Shown here: positions 53,917-64,000 of the stretch, piece after piece
Position numbering within the stretch: the first letter of the stretch is position 1
Layout of the letters: every line of letters begins with the position of its first letter
Assembly (NCBI RefSeq): GCF_023065955.2
Contig: NW_026622997.1
Coordinates: forward strand, 18,270,001 to 18,334,000
DNA: 64,000 nucleotides
Reading direction: 5' to 3'
Source of the DNA: Ursus arctos
Lineage: Eukaryota; Chordata; Mammalia; Carnivora; Ursidae
Notes under the pieces: model-generated
What the model saw: only the letters and a program-made list of their open reading frames with translations
Databases searched by the model: none
Told to the model about the DNA's origin: nothing
Translations under genes and position numbers: made by a program

Positions 53917-54189
53917 AATCCATAGTCTCCCCTTGAATTCTCTAACCTGGCTCACCTTGAAATCAGACCCAAAGACAGAAATCCTTATGTTGGGTATGCA
54001 TTAACGGAGCAGGGAGGCTGTGCTCTCGCCCAGGTTCCTGAGCTTCTGGAGTATGAGGCCGACGTGACATCATCGGGCTCCTTCTTAAACAAACACAGGC
54101 TCCATCCTGCGGCCTGGACCCACTTCTCACGGATACTGTCCCAGCTGCAGGCTGGCCCCGGGGAGTCACACCAACACTCCCAGGCCTAA

Positions 54190-54800
54190 ACAATAAATAA
54201 AAGGAAATGCTCCCTTACTAATATATTATTCATGAAATAGTCCAATTGTCCATCATGCCTCGTACTTGTATTCATACAATTATTCCTGTGTGTTTAAATA
54301 ATGAATGTTATGTTTGTGTTTACTAACACAAATCGCTCGTGAATCCGTATTCAAACCAAACAGTGCCTTAGATGAACTCTTCGAAAATGCACTTGAGCGG
54401 CTTGACCATCTCAATTCGGGAATACTTTCTATAACGCTAATTCTAAGACGTGTGATTGAGTGCTTTAATGTGGCAAAAACCGATTGGATAAACCAGGCTT
54501 GAAGAAAGATTCTGCGGATACTGCGGGACAAATCCAGATGTGATTTAAGGTCGGTAGAATAGATCGCCAATATTTCTAGCACCTATGTTCTGAATTCCTG
54601 ATTCTTTAATGCTTCTGAATGTTACCCTGCAAAAAGCTATTTATTGCCCCACAAGTGCCTTCAACGTCTTCATAATCTCTTTCAAAAACGATACTCGGCT
54701 AGAAAGCCCCAGTACGTGTGCGTACTATCGTTGTAATTTTTTCCTTCAGAAATAGGAAGTCAGATTTGAATGAACTCAAATCCCAAAAGGCTCACCCGAG
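54190..54800. promoter_or_regulatory. AT-rich, CpG-undepleted segment; candidate highly conserved element
   Basis: Positions 54301-54750 have about 19 CpG in 450 bp at about 40% G+C by hand count, an observed/expected ratio close to 1. Mammalian AT-rich DNA is normally strongly CpG-depleted. No repeat family matches. Open frames exist on both strands (54305-54502 plus, 54280-54582 minus) but show no domain I recognise. A TTTTTTCCTTCAG acceptor-like site ends at 54749. Likely strong constraint or absent germline methylation. Confidence 0.4.
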
Positions 54801-54989
54801 ATTTGAAATTCACAACCTACAAGAACTGATCAGTTTTTAGGCTTGAGGAAAGCATGTTTTCCCAACCATTCTTAACATTCTCAGCTTTAGACTTCGGCAG
54901 GGAGAGGGAAAAGGATTTGCTAGGACCCAAGTTGCAGGGCAAACTGAATAGCCCTGGAGAAAGGAATGCTGGCAAAGAATAAAAATCAG

Positions 54990-55145
54990 TATGGAATCAA
55001 ATCTTGCTTGAATCCTAATTCACAGCACATCAGTTGTGTGGCCTAGACACGTGTTGAATGTCTCTGAACCTCTAAGATGAGGGCAGTTATGCCCAAGGTC
55101 ATGGTGGGGCTCTGAAGGTGAACATGAATACATGTGAGTGCTTGC
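54990..55145 (-). repeat. MIR SINE
   Basis: GGAATCAAATCTTGCTTGAA, TCAGTTGTGTGGCCTAGACA, GTCTCTGAACCTCTAAGATG are reverse MIR blocks. Confidence 0.62.
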
Positions 55146-55149
55146 CACA

Positions 55150-55312
55150 AGGCCTCCCTGGAGTTAGACGTCACCAGGTGCTTCTTCCCCGGTCCTCTTC
55201 CCTTAATTCTGGTTCTATAGACCATAATGGTTTGGAAAGCAAGCATTTCATCCACATCTTTGGTGCCTGGCACTGTGGTGCATAGATTTGACTCAATAAA
55301 TCATTATTGAGC
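55150..55312 (+). repeat. L2 LINE 3' end
   Basis: TCTATAGACCATAATGG and GGTGCCTGGCACTGTGGTGC followed by CTCAATAAATCATTATTGA are the L2 terminus. Confidence 0.6.
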
Positions 55313-56087
55313 CAAAGTTAACTACCAGAAAAGCCACCAAAAGGACATCTAGGGGACATGTGAATGTTTCTCTTCCCTCTTTCCCAAAAGTCAATATTGC
55401 ACAGATTCTCTAAGGTAGTAATTTCCAGAAATCAGAAGAAATATTCCAGAAGATCCAAAGCAAATCCTTCCTGTAATTTCAGGCGTTGAAAAGTGTGGTT
55501 ATTGAAAAAAAAATCTTCTTTTTCATGTCTCTGACCTCTTCCTCTTGTAATTTTGGGGATATTCATGCATGGAAAATGTCAGGCAGGGCATGAAACACAA
55601 ATACGGTGGGTATCCAGATGATTTATTTTAGTCCTGGATAGACCGTTGGTGACAACACAAAAGTATGTAAGTAAGGCCCGTACTTATTAGAGAAAGGGCC
55701 AAGCTTAAAGGAGGGACATCGTTAATATCAATGGGATCCTCAAGATAAGTGTATCAAGTGGCAAACATCTTGAGTTTCAATCAGGGATACACCACGAGCT
55801 TCCACTTAATTCAAGGCTTGAGAGGAGAGATAAAGCGTGTATCTCTGCAATGTGCCTTGGCCATCGAGGGAAAGGCAATGTATCCATAAAAGCAAGGCAA
55901 GCGGTCAATGGTCACACGCTTCCTGAAGGGACTGGTCTTTGAACAAGGTCATAGAATGTAACTAAGGGCATGCCTTTCTATGAGAAATCGCATTTCCATT
56001 TCTTAAAGTAAACAAATTCAGTACCCTGTAGTTTTTAGGTTGGCTGCTAGCATTTACCTTGTCTATAGGATACGCTGGTGACCAATT
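55313..56087. other. Unique stretch
   Basis: No named repeat and no credible exon. Confidence 0.45.
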
Positions 56088-56103
56088 AAAAATAGAAAAA
56101 CTT

Positions 56104-56292
56104 GGGGCGCCTGGGTGGCACAGCGGTTAAGCGTCTGCCTTCGGCTCAGGGCGTGAGCCCGGCGTTCTGGGATCGAGCCCCACATCAGGCTCCTCCGCTG
56201 GGAGCCTGCTTCTTCCTCTCCCACTCCCCCTGCTTGTGTTCCCTCTCTCGCTGGCTCTATCTCTGTCAAATAAATAAATAAAATCTTAAAAA
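56104..56292 (+). mobile_element. Can-SINE (SINEC, ursid-type)
   Basis: Head GGGGCGCCTGGGTGGCACAG, CTCCGCTGGGAGCCTGCTTC, tail CAAATAAATAAATAAAATC. Flanks AAAAATAGAAAAACTT (56088-56103) and AAAAATAGGAAAACTT (56293-56308) are a 16-bp target duplication with one change. Confidence 0.96.
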
Positions 56293-56308
56293 AAAAATAG
56301 GAAAACTT

Positions 56309-57921
56309 CACAGAAGTTAGAAAGGTGTTATCTTATCCTATGTTGATTGTTTCACGTATTCCTTAGCACGTCCCATGTCCAACCAAATCCCACTGTGACA
56401 CTTTTTTGCAGGCACATTGGGAAGAAAGATGGCCCACCAAAGACATCTCTCCTGCCAAGTTCTCTGTTACTGTTGGTCTCAGCTGAACTGCCAGGCTTTT
56501 GTGGGTTTTTTTCCTACAATGATTCTCAATTTAGTAAATCACAAGTCTTTATTTACAACCTAAGAATAGCTAAACTGAATAGTCGGCACCATCTCTTTCT
56601 GTGTGCTTAGGGATTAAATCTCTGCCATTTGGAACCAAATTCCCCGTTCCAAAAATATTGGGAGTCCCCACATGAGCCCAGGGCTCTCCCAGGGACTCCA
56701 GAGAGCTGTAGAAATTCAACCGAGTCACAGCAGAGAGCATCTGGCAGCTAAGCCTTTGCTACAGTGGTTGTTCAGTCTTCGTTCAAATGGACAGGGGCTC
56801 TGCAAGCCACTTTGTGTTCTAGAAGGAAAACAACAGATGCTGACGCTCAAGGAGAAATGGCTGAATTTTTCCTTAAAAACCCAAGCTTCCGAATTCACGG
56901 TTTCATCCCCAAACCCCTTCTCCAGCATGTCCCTTGCCAGAGCTCTATTCATTAGACTCCATCATCCCAAGTCAACTCAAACACCCAAGTCCAAATCTCC
57001 TGTAAGGAGGGACTGTTGAGAACGGAGCGTTACACATCCATCTTAAGTCTCAAGTCTCAAGTTTGGAGTATTGACGTAACTCTAAAGATTAAACAACCTT
57101 CCCATGCCCCTGATTGTTGCCACTCACTGCAGTAGGCCTATGTCATGTTATCTGGTCTGTATTGTTTCTCCTTTTCAGACACAAGCACCCCCTTTTTCTT
57201 CAGGTGATTACCCTTCGTGCCACTTCATACAGCTCCGGGGTACCTGGGGAGGTAATGGCTGCCCAAGTAGGACCATCTGAGACCTTCCCTAAGTTTTATA
57301 TGGGAACCCTGAGAGAAGACAGTCTTTTGCTTTGAGAGTCACTCTCTGTGACCTGCCCACCCCACACCCAACCCCAGGCCATTTGAAGGTCAACCAAAAA
57401 GATAGGTAGAGACCTGATGACATCAGCTAAATCCTTGGATCCAGTCATGCCTGAGGTCAGTTCAACCTCGGTGCTACCAACTTACGTGGGCCATTATAAG
57501 ACTTTTTGTAATTTAGAGTCTTTCCTGTGACATGCATAGTTTTTATTCCACAGATCCCACTTTGAGACTCCTTAATTTATTACTCAACATTTCTCCTACC
57601 CGCAAGGCTGGGTTGAAAACTTTCTTCCCACACACCTAAATACAGAACATAGGTCTTTTCTTCTCTTGCGTACAGACCCAGATTTATATTTCATGATGAA
57701 AGTGCTTGCCTTACCAATGTAGCCGCTATCCTCAGGGATCTGTCTCCCTGGAAAGTTCTAGTGAAACTTTCTTCTCATTAAGGCACTGGGTTCTTGTTTT
57801 ACTTCCTTAATACAACTGTCTTTAATTATACTGTCTCGATTTTCCCTCCTACTACTTACTTGGCTGGTCTTATTTTCTTTTTTCCTCTGCTACCTTTTCT
57901 CTTTTCTCTTAATGTTTTCTT
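56309..57921. other. Unique stretch
   Basis: About 1.6 kb with no named repeat. Open frames show no recognised domain. A small TCAAGTCTCAAGTCT tandem lies near 57050. Confidence 0.45.
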
Positions 57922-58029
57922 AGATCAGGAGTTATTAACAAGGTCCATAGACTATTCATTAATGGGCTTCGGGGATTTCTCAAAGTCTCTTGAAATTATA
58001 CACAAGTTTTGCATGAATATACCTGTGTA
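57922..58029. mobile_element. Possible old hAT fragment
   Basis: AACAAGGTCCATAGACTATT and GAAATTATACACAAGTTTTG resemble an old DNA-transposon terminus region. Weak. Confidence 0.3.
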
Positions 58030-58560
58030 CACGAATTAGTTATCAATTGCTGTGTAACGAATTACCCCATAAATTAACAGCTTGAAACAATAAAAATTAA
58101 TTATCTAACAGAAATCCAGACACAGATTAGGTGGGTGCTTCTGCCTCTCAAAGTGCAATAATCAGGGTGATTGGTCAGGGATCTTTGTCACACCCAAAGA
58201 CCCCAGTAAAGGAAAATTCCCCTCCAAGCCCACTCACAAGGTAGTTGCCAGGATTCGGTGTCTCGTGGGTTGCTGCCTGTGCACTACCAGTTCCTTGCCA
58301 CTTGGGTCTTTCAAAGGGCAACTCACAACATGGCAGCTAGCTTTCCTCAGAACCTACCAGGGACAAAGAGAGAGCGAGCAAGACAGATGTCACAGCCTCT
58401 TTGTAATCCAATCTCGGTAGTGACATCCTATCCCTTCTGCTGTATTCTGCTGGCTAAAAAGCAAGTCGCTGGGTTTAGCCCACACTCATTGGGGGTTGGT
58501 CCATCATCTTACAGGCTCCCTGCCACAACATATGGTGAAGAGGAAGATGATCCCTACCTT
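58030..58560 (-). mobile_element. MLT1-type LTR, antisense
   Basis: Start GAATTAGTTATCAATTGCTG followed by TGTAACGAATTACCCCAT, then ACATGGCAGCTAGCTTTCC, CATCCTATCCCTTCTGCTG, AAAAAGCAAGTCGCTGGG and AGCCCACACTCATTGGGGG in reverse MLT1 order. Diverged. Confidence 0.75.
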
Positions 58561-58786
58561 TCATCATATTTTGTACTTCTGAATTAATGTTGGTATTTTC
58601 TCTTTGTTTCTGTCTCAAGCATTGGTTTTACCCAAAGTCTTCTACATTTTCACAAGTTACCAGAAATCGTCTCTCTGCAACAGGTGGAGTATCTCCCCTC
58701 TTACAACAGTCTCTCTACAATAGTCTTTATATCTCCTTCCCTTAAAATGTTTATGAGTCAGGATCCTATGTTGTCACTCATCCCCA

Positions 58787-58828
<42 letters not shown>

Positions 58829-58900
58829 ACCTTAGTTCATTGTCAGTTGTGAGAAGTGGAGTGTTTTGATCATACAGGATAAGAATCTTGTCTTGTAGAA
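58561..58900. other. Unique stretch with (CA)n
   Basis: Only the (CA)n tract at 58788-58824 is recognised. Confidence 0.45.
58788..58824. repeat. (CA)n microsatellite
   Basis: About eighteen uninterrupted CA units. Likely polymorphic. Confidence 0.97.
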
Positions 58901-59049
58901 CACTTGTTCTCATACTTTTTAGTCTCAAACCCCTTTCCGCTCCTAAAAATTGAGTACTAAAAGACCTTTTGTTGATGTGGGTTACATCCACTGACATGTG
59001 CTGTGTTAGACATGAACACTGAGATATTTTTAAAATATGTATTTATTCT

Positions 59050-59237
59050 GGGACGCCTGGGTAGCGCAGTCATTAGGCGTCTGCCTTCGGCTCAGGGCGT
59101 GATCCTGGCGTTCCGGGATCGAGTCCCACATTGGGCTCCTCCGCTGGGAGCCTGTTTCTTCCTCTCCCACTCCCCCTGCTTGTGTTCCCTCTCTCGCCGG
59201 CTATCTCTGTCAAATAAATAAATAAAAAATCTAAAAA
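59050..59237 (+). mobile_element. Can-SINE (SINEC, ursid-type) in hAT
   Basis: Head GGGACGCCTGGGTAGCGCAG, CTCCGCTGGGAGCCTGTTTC, tail CAAATAAATAAATAAAAAATC. Perfect 18-bp target duplication AAAATATGTATTTATTCT (59032-59049 and 59238-59255). Confidence 0.96.
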
Positions 59238-60226
59238 AAAATATGTATTTATTCTTTTAAAAATAACAGACCTGTTAGATGCAAACAAATGTTTTATGAA
59301 AGGTAAAAATATTTTGTTTTTTCTAAAAAAATATTAATAACTGACCATGTTTTCCATGTTTAGAAATCTCTTTAATGTTCAGCTTACTAGAAGACAGGTG
59401 GACTCTCATCTGCTTCTAACTTCATAAGCATGTAGTTTTGGTGCAAATACATGTCACTATAAAAAAGAGGAATGTTTTATTAGCCTTTTTATGTAATTGT
59501 AGATATCCTATTTGATACTACACCAAAAATTTGGCAATGGTAGTTTCCTAAAGGTTGCAGAATATAATCTGAAACCATAACGATGACTTCTTTTCACATT
59601 CTGTGAAAAATTCACTGGTCTGTCTCACACTTAAAATAGACCTTTTACCAAATGCATGATTTGTAATATCGTGCATTGGTTATTTAGGGGGAAGAAAAAG
59701 GAATTGATTCATGGAGATACACAGATCTCCAAATGTTGACAGACGTTGTTATAAAATATCCAGAACTCTCATTTGTCAATATCCCAGCCAATCCCATCGT
59801 GAGCCTTTAGGTATTAATTGGGAAGCAGTAGCACTGCCTTACATACGATGTTTGACACAAGGTTTCCAAAATTCTAACTTTCCCTTGAAAGCTCCAATTT
59901 TATCACTGGCTATAAAGACTACTAGTTATTCTCCTTGAAGTAACAGGCCCATTTCATCCATTTTTGAGAAAATATCTGCCAAATACCCAGTCTGAATAGG
60001 CATTGTTTGTCTGTCAGGTGTTCTTTTCAAATAAAAATAGAGTTCCATGGGGGAACAGGAGCTAATTCCACTCCGTGCTTTTCCTTGAGACAGCCACTGA
60101 ACTTCGGTACACAGCAGAATGTTTATTCACGCATCCCATTTCGTCACACAGAACACTAAAAAGATGTGAAGTCTGTTGAGATCTAATGAAATTAATCATT
60201 TCTATGGCTTTATCAAGATCACCTTT

Positions 60227-60428
60227 AAAAAATATTTTATTTACTTATTTGAGAGAGAGAGAGAGTGAATGAGGGAGAGAGCACAAGCAGGGGGAGGAGC
60301 AGAGGGAGAGGGAAAAGCAGACTCCTCAGTGAGCAGGGAACCCTACATGGGGCTTGATCCCGGGACCCGGGGATCATGACCTGAACAGAAGGCAGACACT
60401 TAACCAACTGAGCCACCCAGGCGCCCCT
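60227..60428 (-). mobile_element. Can-SINE (SINEC), antisense, in hAT
   Basis: AAAATATTTTATTTACTTAT, GAGAGAGAGAGAGTGAATGA, GGGGCTTGATCCCGGGACCC, GAGCCACCCAGGCGCC. Flanks AAGATCACCTTT and CCAGGTCACTTTT look like a decayed target duplication. Confidence 0.92.
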
Positions 60429-60711
60429 CCAGGTCACTTTTGAGCAACACTGGCTTTTCTTTTTTTCTGTCACTGTGGTAAAGGATACAACCAGCACTAA
60501 TGCAGGCTGGTACCAATGCCAGGAACCATAGTAAGACGCCAGCATTCTACCCGCCATGTTGATGCTTTTGCATCAACAGTGGAAATGTCAACAATTGAAA
60601 AAAGCAAATAACACCTTAGTATTATTTTGAAAATAGTTTTGACTTCATGGACACATTAAACGTGTCCTGGAGACCCCCCAGGGGTCCCTGACTATACCTT
60701 GAAAACCTTTG

Positions 60712-61624
60712 TAATAGACTGTTTTATAGTGTTTTTTTTTTTAATTCTAATACTTAGGATTACACTGGGGGAACAGAATTTGATATATTATGTGCTCACT
60801 TCTGCTTATCTAGATCTGATGGGAGAAGAGACCTCTAATAAAATTACTTTTGATTTATTGAGCACGAACCATCCAATATTTCCCAAATGTCACTAATTCA
60901 CAAGTTTTGCCGGAGAAATATAGCCATTTTTTAAACTTAAATATTTTAAAAGGCCTTTTATCAAGCTGGAAATGAGTACCACACATGGAAGAAATGTATT
61001 AATGCCCCTAGAATAAATATATAACAATTCAAATCTTTAAAGAATTACTCATCGAGTGCACTCCCTAAAATCATTCCAGGTACCACCGTCGACGGCTCAA
61101 GGACACGTTTGGCAAGACCGCAATCATCCCTCCCTACCTTTCAGCTCGTTCGCTTTGCCAAATTCTGTTGTATGCAAATTTATCTCCGTATTTCTTTTAG
61201 ATTCCTCTATCTGCAGATTGCAAGTCACTCCTGTCGGGAATAATTAGAAAAGAGGAAACTGGGGAATTGGGAAACACAAAAGAGAGGGAAAGCAGAAGGC
61301 AGCGAAGAAATAGAAGTTTGGGCACGAAGCTCTGGGAGAGGTAGAGGGAGAGGAGGAGAGGGAGGCCGGAGCCCCTTCATTGCCCTCTAGGGTCTGGGGA
61401 GGCAGGGAAATGACGTGAGCGTAAAAGGGACTAGTAGATGGTCTTCGATGTGACCAGGGTGGGGCTCTGGCTTTGGAAACAAAATGCCTACCTGGCTGTG
61501 TTAAGTAAGACTAACCACAACATTTTTCCACTTGAAATGTCCAGGTACTTTTGTGTCTAGGAGGCCGAGGCAGGATTCAGAATACAGGCATCACCAAGTC
61601 TAAGTTATACAAACAGACAAGCGT
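60712..61624. promoter_or_regulatory. Unique stretch, weak conserved-element candidate
   Basis: No repeat matches. At 61140-61260 there are an octamer-like ATGCAAATTTA and a GGAATAATTAGAAAAG block. A GA-rich run lies at 61338-61370. No credible exon. Confidence 0.22.
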
Positions 61625-61757
61625 CGGGGCGTCTGGCTGGCTCAGTCAGAGGTACGTGTGACTCTTGATCTCAGGGTTGTGAGTTCAAGCCCCTCACTGG
61701 GTGTAAGAGATTACCTAAATAAATGAAACTTAAAAAAGAGAAAGAAAAAAGAAAAGT
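61625..61757 (+). mobile_element. Short Can-SINE
   Basis: Head GGGGCGTCTGGCTGGCTCAG, GGGTTGTGAGTTCAAGCCCC, tail CTAAATAAATGAAAC plus A/G-rich run. Only the tRNA-related half. Target duplication unclear. Confidence 0.85.
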
Positions 61758-62314
61758 ATCAAGTGTTTGGAGGAAAGGAGTGTACCAGCACCCATGAATG
61801 CACACACACGCGTTGTTTCTTACTGTGTGTATTTTCTACAACAAATCCAAATAAATTTGAAAGCATCTTGTAACTGTGGGGAGAAGAGATCATGAAAAGT
61901 CTTCATTTAGCAAAAGAATGTAATGGAAATTAACAGTATGTCTATTACAACCCAACGTTGTGAAAATGCCTTTCATATTCTTATTTCTTCTGTTATCTTT
62001 ATTGCTTTGTGCTAGCAAACATGTTTTAAAGTATTTATGAAGCCTTTTACTGGTTCACTTGTTACCTTGGTTCTTAAAAACTATTTTTGCCATAAAGCAG
62101 TGTTTTCAAGGTTGAATGGAATACGTTTGGGGTCATGGGTGGGAAAGGACCTGAGCCCCTCATCCTTCCTTCTGCTTGAATATCTCTGCTTTGACCTACT
62201 TTGCATGTCAGTCTTCTCCCAAAGATTTTATTGGAAGATCGGGCTCTGGTGCTATAAAAGAAAAAGAAATGTTTAAGTAAGAAAGCCAAGGTCATAAAAG
62301 TCTAAAGTCCCTCA
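61758..62314. other. Unique stretch
   Basis: No named repeat and no credible exon. Confidence 0.4.
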
Positions 62315-62833
62315 ACAGGAATTCTCCTTTCAACTTTCAATAAAATGACTAAACGTTACAATGCCAAAATGATATGCAAAATACCATGAACAAGTAGATC
62401 ATAAAAGAGGACAGCCACATAGCCGATGGGCATATAAAAACGTGTTTGACGTCTTTAGACATCAGGAAGATGCAAATCAAAACCGTAACAGATGTTGTTG
62501 CATACCCCCCAGAATAGCTAAATTTGCAAGATGATAATATGAAGGTGTTGGCCAAAAAAAAAAAAAAAAAAAAAGGGAGGGGGAACTGGAACTTTCACTG
62601 GATGCTATTGGGTGTGCAAATTGGTATAACCAATCAGAAAACCAGCAGTATCTACTAAAACTGAAAATGCTCATACTGTGCAATCCTGCGTTCAAACTCC
62701 TGGGTATGTATCCAGTGCAGGGGCATCAAAGACATTCAAGAATGTTCTTAACAGCACCATTGTTAACAGGTGAAAACTAGAGACGGACAAATGCCACCAA
62801 CAACAAGACAGATAATTAAACAGCAGCATATTT
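62315..62833 (+). mobile_element. L1M LINE 3' region, sense (left part)
   Basis: ATCAGGAAGATGCAAATCAA, GAAGGTGTTGGCC, a poly(A) run of about 22 bases at 62553-62574, GGAACTGGAACTTTCACTGG, CTCCTGGGTATGTATCCAG and AACAGCACCATTGTTAACAG are in L1 order. The poly(A) run replaces several bases of the expected sequence. Confidence 0.85.
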
Positions 62834-63042
62834 GGGGGCACTGGGGTGGCTCAGTCGGTTAAGCATCCTACTCTTGATTTTGGCTCAGGTCATAATCTTA
62901 GGGTCATGGGATTGAGTCCCACTTTGGGCTCTGTGCTCGGCAGGGAGTCTGCTGGACTCTCTCTCTCTCCCTCTCCTTCTGCCCCCCTCTATCTCTCTCT
63001 CACCCTCTCAGATAAATAAATCTTTAAAAAAATAAAATAAAT
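62834..63042 (+). mobile_element. Can-SINE (SINEC), older subfamily, in L1
   Basis: Head GGGGCACTGGGGTGGCTCAG, CATGGGATTGAGTCCCACTT, CTCGGCAGGGAGTCTGC, tail CAGATAAATAAATC. Target duplication AGCATATTT (62825-62833 and 63043-63051). Confidence 0.94.
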
Positions 63043-63400
63043 AGCATATTTCCATAATGGAAAACCATACAGCAAAGAAAGGGAATGAGCTACTATTAAA
63101 TATGATAGCATGGATGAAAAGAAGCCAAGGACAAAAGGAAGTATACTCTATGATTTTATTTATACAATGCTCACAAATAGGCAAGACTAATCCCTAACAA
63201 TGGGAATCAAGGCAGGAATTACCTTTGTGGGGGAAGTGAATGGGGGAGTTCGGGGCGGGGGCGCTTTTGGTATACCGCGGGTGTGCTGTTTCCCGATCTG
63301 GGGTGTGTCACTCAAGTTCCCTTTGTGAAAATTAATCAAGTTGTATACATATGATTTGTGCACACACTTGTATTTCTATAAGAAATTTACTTGAGGAAAA
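63043..63400 (+). mobile_element. L1M LINE 3' region, right part
   Basis: CCATAATGGAAAACCATACA, GGCAAGACTAATCCCTAAC, a G-rich block and AATTAATCAAGTTGTATAC continue the L1 3' UTR. Confidence 0.82.
63229..63261 (+). other. G-quadruplex motif in L1 3' UTR
   Basis: Four G-runs of 5, 5, 4 and 5 bases with loops of 8, 5 and 1. L1 3' UTRs are known to carry such motifs. Confidence 0.65.
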
Positions 63401-63639
63401 GAATAATAAGTAGTTTAATTTTTAATTATGTAGAATTTTAGGATCCCCTAGTGTCTCAGTATTTCTATGAACCCCTCCCCCTTTCAGTTTTATTTTCTAG
63501 ATTCTAGATTCTAGAATTTGCCTGCTTGCTTTCAAAAAGTTCCATTATAATGGATTTTTTTAGTCTAAAAGCAGAAGAGCTCGCTCTCCTCATTTTTATA
63601 CGCCTGCCCTGAAAAGATGAATAGATAAACTAATTCAAT
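63401..63639. other. Unique stretch
   Basis: Includes a three-copy ATTCTAG tandem at about 63500-63520. No named repeat. Confidence 0.4.
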
Positions 63640-63790
63640 ACATGGGTTTTGAGCACCTCCATGGGCCAGGCACTCTGCTTGGCACTGAAAATGGGCAGAT
63701 GAACAGGGCAGATGCAGTTCTGGCCAAGGGGGAGTCTCCTGTCCAACAAGGGAAACCCACAGGTACAGCAGAGTGTGTTAAGTGCCATAA
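63640..63790 (+). repeat. Ancient mammalian-wide repeat-like segment (unnamed)
   Basis: GGGCCAGGCACTCTGCTTGG, GCAGATGAACAGGGCAGATG and GTTAAGTGCCATAAGGATGC resemble the unnamed family also seen at 8770, 43130, 50965 and 52855. Confidence 0.42.
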
Positions 63791-64000
63791 GGATGCTAGG
63801 AGGTCACACTGCAGGGTGGATGTCTCTTCTCATGCCTGTGGGACCACATTTTTCTTCCCAATTTTGGAAGGTCGGTTGCACTTACAGCAAGTATCACAGA
63901 GCGTGACGACTCGTAACTGTTCTCCAATTGTTTCCTCCTGTTAACCTATCACCCCAAAATGAGCATAGGGAATTGCTCTGATTCTGTATCTCCTGTTGGA
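63791..64000. other. Unique stretch at window end
   Basis: Nothing is recognised. Confidence 0.4.

Larger units (their letters stand above)
58901..60711. mobile_element. Long hAT-Charlie-type DNA transposon with two nested SINEs
   Basis: Left end CACTTGTTCTCATACTTTTT with AGTCTCAAACCCC; right end CCCCCAGGGGTCCCTGACTA and CCTTGAAAACCTTT. The ends are near-inverted (GTTCTCATACTTTTT against ACCTTGAAAACC). The interior (AGAAGACAGGTGGACTCTCA at 59390, GAAAGCTCCAATTTTATCAC at 59886, CTCCTTGAAGTAACAGGCCC at 59931, GAGATCTAATGAAATTAATC at 60178) matches an element I recall as carrying decayed transposase. About 1.4 kb without the two Can-SINEs, so close to full length. No intact frame remains. The subfamily name is uncertain. 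Confidence 0.8.

Noticed and set aside
54280..54582. Overlapping frames on both strands as a coding exon
   Set aside because: Openness on both strands in AT-rich DNA is not enough; no domain is recognised. Kept as a regulatory candidate instead.

Overview
This is nuclear DNA from a placental mammal, almost certainly a caniform carnivore and most likely a bear (Ursidae). The evidence is at least sixteen tRNA-derived Can-SINE copies. They have a head reading GGGCGCCTGGGTGG, a body shared with the form I know from panda and bears, and a tail with AATAAATAAAATCTTT. There is also one carnivore-specific L1 3' end, on top of the usual mammalian-wide layers (MIR, L2, L3, MER5/MER20, MaLR LTRs, L1M). 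I assigned repeat families by eye from remembered consensus features and did not search a database, so subfamily names are provisional.

I see no protein-coding exon, rRNA, true tRNA gene or CRISPR array that I can defend. Long open frames fall inside repeats or low-complexity tracts. The window is best read as intergenic or deep-intronic sequence, with transposon layers separated by unique stretches.

Layout: 0-5 kb is mostly unique, with MIRs and a MER20 that keeps a perfect 8-bp target duplication. 5-9 kb holds MIRs split by a MaLR LTR and by a SINE, old L1 and L2 pieces and an AT-rich tract. 9-20 kb is mostly unique, with MIRs, three SINEs, hAT fragments, an LTR with a possible primer-binding site, an L2 end that has grown into a long GAAT/GGAT tract, and an antisense L1. 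20-23 kb has an L1 3' end followed by a class III endogenous-retrovirus-like segment. 23.5-25.8 kb is an unusually long, colinear L3/CR1 LINE carrying an internal MER5A, followed by L2. 27.7-28.6 kb is a 21-bp GC-rich minisatellite running into a CpG island. 30-33 kb is an antisense L1 with a hAT and SINEs. 33-41 kb has MaLR LTRs, hAT elements, an L1 3' end and a HAL1-like LINE. 41-46 kb has a poly(T) tract flanked by a target duplication, a four-copy 49-bp tandem repeat and an antisense L1. 48-53 kb has an MLT1 LTR split by a SINE with a GAAA tail, a carnivore L1 end and a long L2. 53.3-54.8 kb holds the best candidates for conserved regulatory DNA. 58-60.7 kb is a MaLR LTR and a long hAT-Charlie with two SINEs inside. 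62-63.4 kb is an L1 3' end with a G-quadruplex motif.

If the window has function, it is probably regulatory. The points I would look at first are the CpG-undepleted AT-rich segment (54.30-54.75 kb), the homeodomain-motif-rich segment just before it (53.34-53.88 kb) and the minisatellite plus CpG island (27.69-28.62 kb).
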